NCBI RefSeq assembly: GCF_945859685.1
Contig: NC_079148.1
Location: forward strand, 124,577,621-124,641,620
From: Eupeodes corollae
Lineage: Eukaryota; Arthropoda; Insecta; Diptera; Syrphidae
Length of the DNA: 64,000 nt
Direction: 5' to 3'
The notes under the pieces are model-generated. The model was not told the DNA's origin. It ran no database searches and was given only the letters and a program-made list of their open reading frames with translations. Positions within the stretch are counted from its first letter, which is position 1. Each line of letters opens with the position of its first letter. A program made the position numbers and the translations under genes. This document shows, piece after piece, positions 21,574 through 32,675 of this stretch.

Positions 21574-24500
21574 AGTATGTTGCAAAGGATGGAGTAGTGT
21601 TGAAGTTTCTTGTTGATACGGGGGCCAACAAGAATTTCATTAGCCCAAAAATCGACCAGCCCTCAATCTCGCTTCCAAAACCTTTTTCTGTAAAGTCTGC
21701 CGCTGGTAATGTTAAAATTTCTAATTATGTCGAGGGAAGATTTTTCTCTAAGGTTGGCAATGATACTCCTGTTAAATTCTTTGTACTACCTGGACTCGAT
21801 TCTTTCGATGGAATCATTGGGGATGACACCCTCAAAGAATTGGAGGCTGTCATTGATAGAAAAAACAACCTTCTAACGATAAAACCCAATATAGAGATTC
21901 CGCTCAAAGCAAAGATATCACGACAGGTGAACGTTGTGCTTAATGAGGATCTTCCCCACGACATTAGACAGGGATTGGAAAAATTGATTAGGAAACACGA
22001 ATCGCTTTTCGGGCCGATCAATATTAACGAAGTAATCGATACTTCCATTCAGGCCGAAATCAAAACAAATACAGATGAGCCTATATATACAAAGAGCTAT
22101 CCGTACCCGTCATCCTTAAGAGAAGTTGTTGAGGAAGAAATAAATAAACTTCTAGACGAAGGGATAATAAGGCCTTCCAGAAGTCCTTATAATTCACCAA
22201 TTTGGGTTGTGCCCAAAAAACCTAAGGCGAATGGCGAGAAGCAATTCAGAATGGTCATCGACTACAAAAGACTTAACAGCGTGACAATTTCTGATGCATA
22301 TCCAATACCGGATATAAATGCCACTCTTGCTAGCCTAGGGAACGCCCGATACTTCACAACCCTAGACTTGACCTCGGGATTTCACCAAATTCCCATGAAA
22401 CCCTCGGATGTTCCTAAAACAGCTTTTTCCACTATGAATGGCAAATACGAGTTTTTGAGGCTGCCATTCGGGCTCAAAAACGCTCCAGCTATTTTTCAAC
22501 GCACAATTGACGATGTGCTCAAGCCATTCATAGGGAAAATATGTTACGTTTATATCGACGATATAATCGTTTTCAGTGAGAATGAGGAAAAGCACTTAGA
22601 AAATCTTGACATGGTTTTGAAAAGACTTAGTGAAGCGCACTTGAAAGTCAACCTTGAAAAAAACCCACTTTATGGATACAACTGTAGAATTCCTTGGATA
22701 TGTTATAACGGCCAATGGTGTATTACCTGATAAAAAGAAAATTGAGGCTATCCGAAACATACAACCTCCAAGTAATTTGAAGGAGCTTAAATCGTTTCTC
22801 GGATTAACCTCATATTACAGAAAATTTATTAGAGATTATGCCAAAGTCGCTAAACCCCTTACCAATTTAACAAGAGGCGAAAACGCTCAAGTCAAGGCCA
22901 ACCAATCAAGGAAAATATCAGTAGAACTTGATGAAAAAGCCACACAAGCGTTTAATGACCTAAAAGAGCTCCTCACATCTGCTGAAGTACTTGCATTCCC
23001 AGATTTTAGTAAACCATTTTCTCTTACTACTGACGCATCCAACATAGCCATTGGAGCAGTTTTGTCCCAAGGAGACGGAGGTAAGGAAAGACCAATTGCC
23101 TTTATTTCCAGATCACTAACCGCAAGTGAAGAAAACTACGCCACAAATGAGAAAGAAATGTTGGCGATAGTTTGGGCACTGGATAACCTGAGATCCTATT
23201 TATATGGTGCAAAACAAATTAAAATATTCACTGACCACCAACCTCTTACCTATGCTTTGGGTAATCGCAATTACAACGCAAAGTTGAAGCGATGGAAAGC
23301 TAGGATAGAAGAATATAATTGTGAATTAATTTACAAGCCTGGAAAATCAAATGTGGTAGCAGATGCACTATCGAGACTTAATATTGTAAACGACCACTCG
23401 ACTGTCTCAGCTAAAGCTGAAACAGAATGTGAAGTGAATGCGTTACAGAACACATCTTCAACAGACACAGCTTCCGAACAAAATTTCGCTGATGGTAGAT
23501 CCGATACTGATACAGCTTTCGAACAGGTTTCCTCCTTAGGATCACAAGATGTCGAATCGGCTTCAACTGTGTCGGCCAGTGGAACAATGCACAGTGCAGA
23601 GCAGGATTCAACGGATCTGATTCCTCATGTGGAAGCTCCATTGAATGTTTTCCGAAACCAGATTATTATCAGGGTTTCAGATAATAAACTTGATTCGATG
23701 GAGGAACCACATCCCGGTTACATAAGACACTACTTCTCAACTCCGTATCTAGATAACGTTGCCCTAACAGCTGTCCTTAAAGCCAAACTTAGGCCCAATA
23801 TAGTTAATGGCATTAAAATTCCTGAACTTTGTATGGAACTTCTGCAAAAGGTATATTTGGAAACGTTTTCCAGCTACAAGATTAGGCTGACACAAAGAAT
23901 TGTTGAAGATGTCACAGACGAGAATCGAGTGTGGGAACTCATTAGTAAGGAACACAAGCGAGCTCATAGAAATGCTCGAGAGAACAAGGAACAACTCCTT
24001 GAAAGATATTACTTCCCGAAAATGAATAGCTTAATAACACGCTATGTAAAGTCCTGTGACATTTGCCTTACAAACAAGTATGATCGACATCCGGCGACCC
24101 CTATGTTTCAGCCTACTCCTATTCCCTCTTATCCTTGTGAGATATTGCACATGGATATTATGGAAATCCAGGGTGAAAAGTTTATATCATGTATCGACAA
24201 GTTTTCAAAGTTTGCTAAATTATTCCACATTAGGAACAAGTCCTCTCTATATCTAAGGGACAAAGTGATGAAAGTACTTCACTATTTTACAGTCCCCAGG
24301 ATATTAGTTACAGACAATGAAAAAAGTTTTCTCAGCCCCATAATAATTAACTTTATCAAAATGCTCGACATAAAGATGTACCAAACACCCGTTAATCGTA
24401 GCGAGGTTAACGGCCAAGTTGAAAGATTTCATTCAACAGTTCTCGAAATTTTTCGATGTTTGAGAGCCGAGTATAAAGAACTTAAGCTAAGGGAGCTGAT

Positions 24501-24867
24501 ACACATATCGGTCGATCGATATAACAATACAATTCACTCGGTCACTGGCAGAAAACCATCTGACATGTTTTTTAACAGAAGTTCCAGAGTAAATTATCAA
24601 AAGATGTCAAATTATCGGATAAAAGTAAATCAGGAACTTAGGGAAAAGATAGAAAAAAATCAAAAGGCCAAAAACCAATGGCATAATAAAAAGAAATCTA
24701 TCCCGAAGAAATACAAAAAAGGTGACGTAGTCTACACATCCTTCAAGAGGATTCAGGGCAAACATAAGCCGCTGTATCGGAAGGAGGTGGTAGCAAAAGA
24801 TAACAAGGTAACCATTATAACAGACACAGGTAGAAAAATTCACAAATCCCAATTAAAGAATATTTAA
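21537..24867 (+). pseudogene. pol: Errantivirus pol, one frameshift
   Basis: Encodes protease, reverse transcriptase, RNase H and integrase, expected as a gag-pol fusion by -1 frameshifting. Protease: LVDTGANK near 21610. Reverse transcriptase: FTTLDLTSGFHQIP, then YIDD at 22551-22562. RNase H: TTDASNIAIGAVLSQGD near 23030, with FTDHQPLTYAL. Integrase: His/Cys zinc region near 23955-24070 and a catalytic triad of Asp 24154, Asp 24313 and Glu 24421, spacing D-x35-E. The frame breaks at a run of seven A at 22657-22663. Upstream it runs to a stop at 22730, while downstream it continues in the next frame to TAA at 24867. Everything else looks undamaged, so this is either a very young mutation or a homopolymer sequencing error. 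Confidence 0.9.
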
Positions 24868-25213
24868 CTACAGAACACACACCCGCACAAAGAAAGCACA
24901 CATCGAAAAAAAAAAAAAAAAAAAAATGTACCCTTGCAATGTAATGTAAAAAGACATAAAATGATAAAATGTAATGAAATAAATACATAAAATGTATAAA
25001 ATAGTACATTTAATAAAATGACATAGGTAACGAAACCTTAATGTCAAAGCCAAAGCATAGAATAATGAAATGAATAAAATGCAGAAAAATTGTATATTTA
25101 TTAAATGTATGGCAAAAATCATCATACTAATGAAATACATGCATACATAAAATTGCATAAAAATTGCAAAAAATTATTTATATATAAAAATTTAATTTTT
25201 TATAATATATATG

Positions 25214-25268
<55 letters not shown>

Positions 25269-25416
25269 TCAATGGCACCATGCCTAAACAAAAACCAAAC
25301 TATATTATCTATATTATTACATAATTAATAACCATTTCTTTTTCAGAATATTAATTTTAATTTTTCCATTTTTTCTAGATATTTTAATAACGATATTACA
25401 TTATTAATATTTTTAA
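24868..25416 (+). other. AT-rich pol-env spacer with long poly(A) runs
   Basis: Contains a 21-A run at 24906-24926 and a 50-A run at 25217-25266, amid TAAAATG-type repeats. Pyrimidine-rich stretches ending in AG near 25347 and 25379 could serve as splice acceptors, though the env frame has a stop at 25414-25416 downstream of both. Confidence 0.7.
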
Positions 25417-25527
25417 ACTTTTCATGACCTATTTTTTTCCTTATTAAGTTTATATTTAACTGATTTATTTATATTTAACCAATGTAACAAATTTAAAACA
25501 CAATATAGCTTATTATTCCTAACGGCC

Positions 25528-26943
25528 GTGCAAGGCTTCACTATCTTCGAGTACCAGTCCCCAATGGTAACAATAAAGGAAGGACCAGGGTGGATTATCG
25601 ATGGACACTTCAAATTGGTGCATTTGATCCGGTTAGATGAATTTGAAGATCTGCTCAACAAAATGACTTTAGCTGTCCAAGCTGTAATCAAGCAACCTGA
25701 AAAGAAAATCGTGGCACGCCATCACCTTACCCAGCTTCACGAACGAATCGATATGCTCAAAGGAAAAATGCATAGAAGGCAAAGGTCGATTAATTGGATT
25801 GGTTCTGCGTGGAAATGGTTGGCCGGTAACCCTGACGCAGCAGATTGGGATGAAGTGCTCAAAAACGAGAACAACATAATCGAGAATAATAATCATCAAT
25901 ACAAAATAAACGAGAGGATCCTTAGGATAACAAAGGATATCACCCAAAGGATCAACCAGGTCATTAACAGCACCGTAATCCAAACGTCATCGTCTAATAG
26001 GGCTATCCACGAGCAAAACGTTATGGACGAATTATTAGTGGTGAAAGAAGATGTAAACGAAATTGTTCGCGCCTGCCAGATGGCGAGAAGCGGAATCGTA
26101 AATACAAATCTCTTGGACCATGAAGAGATCAACAGGCTTATCAGCGAAGTTGAAACTTTACCATATGCTAACGTTGTGGAGGCTTTGCAATTTGGTAAAC
26201 CATCAGTCTATACCAACGATTCCATCCTACTGTACGTACTATCTATGCCTAAAGTCAGCAGGACTGAGTACAACTTGTTATTGACCAGAGCGTCAATCCT
26301 GGGAGGAAAGCAAGTCGACCTACCTTATTCTAAGATTCTAGCAAACCATGAAGATACCTATGGCATAATATCCAACTGCCTTAGTATGGGCAACATGACG
26401 ACTTGTGATGAAAGCTCTTTAGAAAAATTGGAAGAAGAGGGATGCGTAGTTCGGTTGCTTAAAGGAGGGCACGCTAATTGTGCAATTCGTACCAATACAG
26501 CCAGTATTACGGAACTGATCAAGGAAGACACGATATTTGTCACAAACTTCCAAGGAAAATTATATAGCAAGAACATATCAAAGGATCTCTCCGGTACATA
26601 TTTGATCCAGCTCTACAATGAATCAATTCGACTAAATAACAGAACATTTGTTAGCCTGACGGCAACATCGCTTCAAGCGCTTCCACCAGTTTTAACCAAC
26701 ACATCCTTGAAAGTGAACAAAGTGGACATCGAATACCTTCATGACATGAGCATCAAGAACATCAAGATCCTGAATGGCCTATCATATCGGCTAAACACCT
26801 ATACTGCTACGGATGTGACGATCCTCCTGATATTGGCAATAGTTGTATGGATGATATGGCGCAAGCTGCACAGGAAGATTGACTTACCAAAGATCCAAAT
26901 CCTACCACCACCGGTGCTACCTACCCCTAACATCTCATCTTAA
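25528..26943 (+). CDS. env: Errantivirus env (baculovirus F-like envelope protein), 5' end unresolved
   Basis: A membrane fusion glycoprotein candidate that would let the particle pass between cells. The frame is open from 25417 and has no ATG before 25564. A hydrophobic stretch YSLLFLTAVQG just before FTIFEYQ could be the end of a signal peptide, so the initiating Met is probably supplied by splicing. A basic RRQR motif at 25774-25785 looks like a furin-type cleavage site, followed by a WIGSAWKWLAG segment and a long helical region. A C-terminal membrane anchor (VTILLILAIVVWMIW, about 26815-26860) is followed by a short basic tail. Cys residues are few and clustered around 26390-26490. No internal stop is present. 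Env of gypsy relatives is known to descend from baculovirus F proteins. Confidence 0.85.
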   Translation: MQGFTIFEYQSPMVTIKEGPGWIIDGHFKLVHLIRLDEFEDLLNKMTLAVQAVIKQPEKKIVARHHLTQLHERIDMLKGKMHRRQRSINWIGSAWKWLAGNPDAADWDEVLKNENNIIENNNHQYKINERILRITKDITQRINQVINSTVIQTSSSNRAIHEQNVMDELLVVKEDVNEIVRACQMARSGIVNTNLLDHEEINRLISEVETLPYANVVEALQFGKPSVYTNDSILLYVLSMPKVSRTEYNLLLTRASILGGKQVDLPYSKILANHEDTYGIISNCLSMGNMTTCDESSLEKLEEEGCVVRLLKGGHANCAIRTNTASITELIKEDTIFVTNFQGKLYSKNISKDLSGTYLIQLYNESIRLNNRTFVSLTATSLQALPPVLTNTSLKVNKVDIEYLHDMSIKNIKILNGLSYRLNTYTATDVTILLILAIVVWMIWRKLHRKIDLPKIQILPPPVLPTPNISS

Positions 26944-26971
26944 AATACTGATCTACGGGACGTAGATTTTC

Positions 26972-26982
26972 AAAGGGGGAGG
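26972..26982 (+). other. Errantivirus polypurine tract
   Basis: AAAGGGGGAGG directly precedes the right LTR, the expected plus-strand primer. Confidence 0.85.
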
Positions 26983-27350
26983 AGTTAACACCTCGCGCCA
27001 ACACGCGCGACTATGATTTGCCAATTCAGCATAACAGCATATTCTCATAAGTTCCCACGATTGGTGGGTATCATATTCTGGACAACGGTGCATTGAGGTG
27101 AATGCACCGACACTACGAGTATCAAGGTCGCTGACGCAGCAATCATCGATGCACGCCGTTAGGTGTTATTTTAGGGAATTAGTTTTAAGTTAATCAGTTC
27201 AATTGTGAGCCCGGACCTGATTAGTCGTTAAATAAATATATTGTCAAATTTAATAACCGTTTATTTATTCCGTAAGTCGAACCGTTGGGCCAGCCCCTCA
27301 GGGGTTGGCGTTCGCTTTTTTTCATATACGAATCCGCGATTCGTTAATTG
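26983..27350 (+). repeat. Errantivirus 3' LTR
   Basis: 368 bp, no difference seen by eye from 19297-19664, followed by the TATA duplication at 27351-27354. Confidence 0.95.
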
Positions 27351-27354
27351 TATA

Positions 27355-27644
27355 TAAATAAAATCGAAAGCAAAATAAATTAAAAAAAGAAAACAAAACA
27401 TTTCAATAGAATTAACATTTAATATTTTCTGATATCAGTTGATGCCAAAACAAGGTCATGTATACTGTTTTAGACGCTTTAGAAGACCAGATAAAAAAAC
27501 ATTTAATGAAATTTAGTACACTTATTTTTTTGTATTTTGAGACACATTATAGAAAATCTGTTTTCATTTAATTTTGTTATTAAATGCATTAGTTTATAAC
27601 TTGTATTCAATCATTGGAGTTGGCAATAATAATTTTAAAAATAT
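27355..27644. other. AT-rich, no feature seen
   Basis: No gene or repeat recognised. It resumes the host sequence interrupted by the errantivirus. Confidence 0.4.
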
Positions 27645-27817
27645 GTACTGATAACTTTCCATTTCATCTTCCAATTTGTCTTGCTTAAATGTTTGTAGGT
27701 TTTCGTGTTTTGTTAAAAAAGTTGTCAGTTGAATTACCAACAAAATTTTGAACATGATGAAATAGTTTTATTTCAAAATCTATTTTTGTTATTGAAATTC
27801 TTAGTCGAAAAAGGTAC
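27645..27817 (-). repeat. HER partial copy, inverted 3' portion
   Basis: GTACTGATAACTTTCC followed by TTGTCTTGCTTAAATG and TTTTCGTGTTTTG matches the reverse complement of the tail of the copy at 53490-54583. It stops just before the 5' hairpin of the next copy, which lies in the opposite orientation. Confidence 0.75.
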
Positions 27818-27821
27818 TATT

Positions 27822-28762
27822 AACTTCCCATAGGAAGTTATTATAATGGGTCCGATTTGTCAAACAGAAGATTTTGACATTTCTCGACGTTTCAAGGTCC
27901 CTAGAGTCGAAATAAAAGATTTTTAGCAAGATGTCTGTGCGTGCGTGTGTACGTATGTTCGTATGTTTTTTCGTCTTCCATAGCTCAAGAACCAGAAGGG
28001 ATTTCGATTTCAAATAAATTTTGTTGTACAGATAATAAGGCAGAAAGATGCAGAAAGGGCTTTCAAGAAAATTGCATTGATGGTTTTTTTACCATAGCAG
28101 TTTGAAAAAAAGGTAAACATTTTGGTTAACCCTAAATATTTTACGAACCAAAAATGCTAGAGACTTGAATTAAATTTTATAAAATAAACTGTAACGTGAT
28201 ACCAAACAAGAATATTTTTTGGAAAAATTCAATTTAACAGTTTTTTTTATAAATCAAAAATACCGAAAAAAAATTTGTCACCTCCAAAATTTTAAGACTA
28301 AAATATGATTTCATCTCACAAACAATTTTGTGCAACGAAGAATAATGTTTTTGACATCTGATAAAATTTTGAGAAAAATCGAATTGACAGTTTTTTTATA
28401 AAAACAAAAATCCAAAAAAAAAATTACTCAAAATTGGTAAAAATTGAATATCGATTTAAATCTCTTTTCAAAATCTTGAAATTTGGGCTTCAATCTTATT
28501 TTATCTTATAAAAAATATTGTTTTCAATATTCTGAAAAATGTTGAGAAAAATTGAATTGACAGTTTTTTTTACAAAAAATAAAAACCTAAAAAAAATTAA
28601 TAAAAGTTGGTAAAAATTGAGTTTCGACTCAAATATCTTTTTAAAACTTTGAGATATTGGCTATAATTTACTTTTGTTTTTTAAAAAATATTGTTGTCAA
28701 CATATAACAAATCGACAGACAGGATTTTAAGTTATCAGTGTGGGTCGCATCCCAGCCTCCTT
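27822..28762 (+). repeat. HER copy A (hairpin-ended repeat)
   Basis: Begins with the 5' palindrome AACTTCC-CATA-GGAAGTT, then GGGTCCGATTTGTCAAA, a GTGCGTGCGTGTGTACG tract and CCATAGCTCAAGAACC. It contains about four internal units with GAGAAAAAT.GAATTGACAG and ends with GTTATCAGTGTGGGTCGCAT, CCCAGCC and a T run. The short frame at 28013-27801 on the opposite strand recurs in other copies. Confidence 0.9.
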
Positions 28763-28767
28763 TTTTT

Positions 28768-29172
28768 AGTTTTTATTTTTTATAAAAAAAACTGACTGTT
28801 GGATTTTTATACAAAATTCAGTGAATTTCAAAAACAATATTTTCAATGTTTTTTTATTCAACACAATTAATTTGAAGTCAATATCTCAAATTTTTGAAAA
28901 GCTATTTAAGTCGGAAATCAATTATTACCAATTTTTAGTAATTTTTTCTTAGGTGTTTATTTTTTTATAAAAAAAAAACTGTCAATCTGATTTTTCTCAA
29001 AATTTAACCTTATTGTTCGTTGCACAAAATTATTCTGAAAATAAAATCATTTATTGTCTTTTTCTAAAACATAATTTAAAAAAGAAAAGTAAATAAACAA
29101 ATCTTTAAAATTACATTTTGTTCAAGCTACAAATTTATTTTTTTTTTTTGGTACTTCCTATGAAAAGTAAAG
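28768..29172 (-). repeat. HER copy B, inverted
   Basis: Reads as the reverse complement of HER internal units (AAAAAACTGTCAAT, TTTTTCTCAAAATTT). At its right edge it carries a degraded 5' hairpin (ACTTCCTATGAAAAGTA at about 29155-29172). It abuts copy A tail to tail. Confidence 0.7.
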
Positions 29173-32082
29173 GTATTCTGATATTTGACAGAAAATTTTA
29201 AACTGGCAACGATATTTCCAATGCCACCTTGTTTAATGATTGTGTTGACTTTCATTAGTATTTCTTAAAGTCTCATCTAAAAAGACTGCGAAAAGGCCAT
29301 AGTAATAATTGTTTTTGGTGCTTAAAACTTTTGACAAACGAGACTGTTCTCTTTTAGATTCTGTGGTTTTAATGAAAAGCAATACCATAACTTTTTTATA
29401 AATAATTTCTTTATAAAAACAAAATATATTTCGGTTGATCTTTCAACAAATTTCAAAACCACTTTACGAAATTCAAGGAAAAACTTTCGTATGTAATAAG
29501 CTCAAAGATTATTAAATTTTGTTCAAACTGCTTTCTTCTAATTGAAATACTTAGATGATTATTTTTAATAAGTTTAACTGATAAACAAAAAGCATGTATA
29601 ATAATTATTTTTCTATATACCCCACCCATTCCTTTAGCTCGATTTAACAAAACCCTCTTATACAGAGTTTACGACAGAGATCCTGAAGGAAGAGAACAGA
29701 AAAAAAGTTATAAAAATAACATAATTCCATTACTTAACCTCTTTTCCTTCATCCTCAAAATCTTTTTCATCATGAACGTGTTGCTTTCGAATATTGCCTC
29801 ATAAGGCCCATTTGCTATTCCAAAAGCGCTTTAACAAGGACTAAAGTATATACATACAACAACAAAGAAAAAAAAGAAGTAAAATTAATCAATGAAACTA
29901 AGGACCATACCAGCTTGCTATACCTACGAGTAGGTGTACAGCAAAAAAAGCAACTGGTGTGATTCCGAGGACCGGAAACAAAGCGAAATTTAATAATATG
30001 ACGATAGAAGCAACAGGACGAGAAAAAAATGTCGAAATTTACTCTACTCATATACAACAATACTACTTGTACCAAACCAACCGACTTTGGTATAAGTTAA
30101 AGCAGAAAAGAAAAACAACAAACTGTGCAGAAAAAAAATTAAAAAGAAACAAAAACACACACACTTCTTAAGCCATTTCCATTCGGAAAATCCTACCGGA
30201 TCCTCTTACCAATCCTCTCAACGGAAATTACACCTCAATTATTATACTTGCTGGCCGTTTTGCACCGCGAGCTCGAGTTAAAAAAAAAACGCTTCTTCGC
30301 CAGAGCGAGAGAAAATACTCCTCAGCCAGAACCAGAAGCAGAATCAACCAGCCAAACCAACAACAGTGTCTGCATCCGCATGAATATAAGAAATCCCTGT
30401 CAGAAAAAAATAATTATCATTACTATTAAAAGGATAATCCCTTAAGTTTTTCTTTTTTATATTTGCTTTACGTCTTCCTTCCGTTCGGTTTCCTGCCGCT
30501 AACACACTTACTCTTTCGTCCGATATTCTGTTTTTTTTTTTCTTTTGCTGTTTTGTATCCTTATGTTTGGAGCCGTTTTTGATCCTTCGTCCTTTGAATA
30601 CTCGCCTCGGTCGCGTTGGTCGCCAGCAACGGTGATGCGGCGCATGGTATGGTATATTCCATTCAACTGATAATATCCTGTGGCACACTCGTTCAGCCAG
30701 GTGAAGACGAAAGCATATTATGACGCTTAAGGTGGGGCAGCACAGCATCTACATATATCCTAGGAAAATGAAAAGAAAAACTCCTCGATTTCTCATGGTT
30801 TTCACCAAAAAAAAAAAGCGAACAAGAAAACAAGAAGAACAGATTAAAAGACGAAGAAAAATACACGAATGCAAATGTGAAAGCGAGCTCATCATCATCC
30901 TTAAGTTATTACTGTAATTAAACGCCGCTAATAAACCATCCACCATCTTGATCTTAGAACTGAGACTAAGACCGTGATTGAGAGTGTGGGGAGGGGGGTC
31001 TTCAAAAAACATTGAAGGTGCTGAGGCTGAGCGGTGTTGCTGACGATGAATGCTCGAGGCCGCATTAACGCAGCAAGTGGAAGAAAATATGATGTCGTAA
31101 ATGAGAATCTGTCCTTAAGAAAGGATGTTAATTCTTTAAACGACTATGGAAGTGTGATGATGTGAAATTTGTTAAGCGTTTTTCGTTCTTCGTGTTTGTT
31201 TTTATATTATTTGTTTTTGAATTTACGACAGGATTAATATTAATTTGTTTTTTAAATTGAATAGCAGTCCTTTTAAAAGTAATTCTTTAAGATTTAAAAA
31301 TCAAAAGATTGTAAGAGTTTTACAAATAGTATATGTATATGGGCGGAACAACTTAAGTACTTGTTCCGCCCTTACGAATGCGTTTATTCAACAAGAAGAA
31401 TAGAAGCTTGTACAAGCTCTTGTATGGTGTAGAATAAACTTATTTACATGTTTGACTTGTTGTTCCGTCTTGTTGGAACCGCAAAAAAAGGGTTATCATT
31501 CTACCATAGACGAAAACCTTTGCATTTGGATCATCAGTAAAATTTTACGAAAATGGTAAACATTCAATTAATGTTATGACACTGTATATGATAGTTTAGC
31601 TTAGCAGCTGTCAAATGCCAGCGTTAGCAACTTCAAACTAGGAAATTAATTACCCTTCGTTCAGAATAGTAGTCGCATATATTTTGCCATCAATTTTTGA
31701 ATTTTACAGCATTTAACATTATTTTTAATTTTTTCCAAAAGAAAAAGGTTTGAACGAACTAGTTGAATACACAACTACAACAACTTTTCGTTAAGTATGC
31801 TTACAAGTATTTTTTCATTTCTGGGATGAGTTGTCCTAGGATGAGTTGTGTCTTGGAATGAATCGCGTCTTTGTATATACAAAGGAAATACCTGGAAACT
31901 AGCTTACCGACAAAAAATGGTGTGTATTCGATAAGTTCATTCAAATACACAAACCATTTCCTTAACAAAATATTTCATATTTTTATTATAATAAAAGGGT
32001 TAAGTTTTTTCAACAAATTATTAATCAATATTCAAAAAAATACAATTCGCATAGACTACGGAAAATTCTCTTTGTTTTTATT
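29173..32082. other. Non-coding region
   Basis: Low-complexity AT-rich DNA with A-rich runs. Frames up to 134 codons near 30344-30748 and elsewhere have no domain and biased, repeat-like composition. One strong hairpin lies at 31341-31371. Confidence 0.5.
31341..31371. repeat. Perfect 11-bp stem hairpin
   Basis: GGGCGGAACAA, a 9-base spacer CTTAAGTAC, then TTGTTCCGCCC. A related TTGTTCCGTC occurs at about 31459, and AATAAA lies at about 31433. The block could be part of a small LTR or another mobile-element end. Confidence 0.7.
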
Positions 32083-32675
32083 CTCCTGGGAATGAGAACT
32101 TTTATCCCGAATAGGGTTAAAAGCATCAGACCTTAGAAAAACGCATGATTCGATGCGAGCTGTAAAGAGGTTATTAGGGTCAAGAAGGTAAGTTTCCGTT
32201 GTTTTAAAGCCAATCCAACTGAGGACAACCGGAATAAGTTCAAGCAAGCCAGGAAGGCCTGCAACGCCCATATTCGACGGACAAAATTTTTACATGACCA
32301 AAAGTTACGGGAAAAAAAATACTGCAATGTCCCAAAAGCAGTCAAAATTTTTGGTCATTTGTAAAAAATATGAGAAATTCTTCCTCTTTCTCGGTTCCTA
32401 CGATCGTTGTGAATGACACTCCATGTGTTAGCTCTTTAGAGAAAGCAAATGTCTTTGCAAGGCAGGATTGAAAACCGCATTTGTCCAGCCTATTCCCAGA
32501 AAAGGCGAATCTTCATCACCGTCTAATTACCGACCGATTGCACTTACGTCCCTTCTTTCCAAGGTCATGGAAACGCTGATTAATTATCAGCTCAAGAAAT
32601 ATCTCGAAGATCGAAAGCTTCTTAATGACTGACACGACGGCTTTTGTAATACTAGGTCCACTGGTGATCTCATGG
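32083..32675 (+). pseudogene. Jockey-like LINE relic, second copy
   Basis: Starts with the same GGGAATGAGAACTTTTAT as position 5831 and runs through the linker to the reverse transcriptase region with FLSKVMETLINYQLKKYL-type sequence near 32555-32610. It ends abruptly at TGGTGATCTCATGG. It has no mariner and no BEL insertion. At 32108-32117 it shows the uninterrupted sequence matching the mariner target in the first copy. Frame breaks are present throughout. Confidence 0.8.

Larger units (their letters stand above)
19297..27350 (+). mobile_element. Near-complete gypsy-type errantivirus (insect endogenous retrovirus)
   Basis: An 8054-bp provirus-like element with 368-bp LTRs that show no difference by eye. 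Order: LTR, primer site, 727-bp leader, gag, pol in the -1 frame, a 0.66-kb AT-rich spacer, env, polypurine tract, LTR. LTRs begin AGTTAAC as in gypsy relatives. Identical LTRs imply recent insertion, yet pol carries one frameshift, so this copy probably cannot move by itself unless the lesion is an assembly error. Confidence 0.95.

Noticed and set aside
28756..29172. Single long palindrome formed by HER copies A and B
   Set aside because: The arms are different parts and lengths of the repeat and are diverged. This is better described as two copies in opposite orientation than as a cruciform element.
30344..30748. 134-codon minus-strand frame
   Set aside because: Low-complexity Lys/Arg-rich sequence with no recognisable motif.
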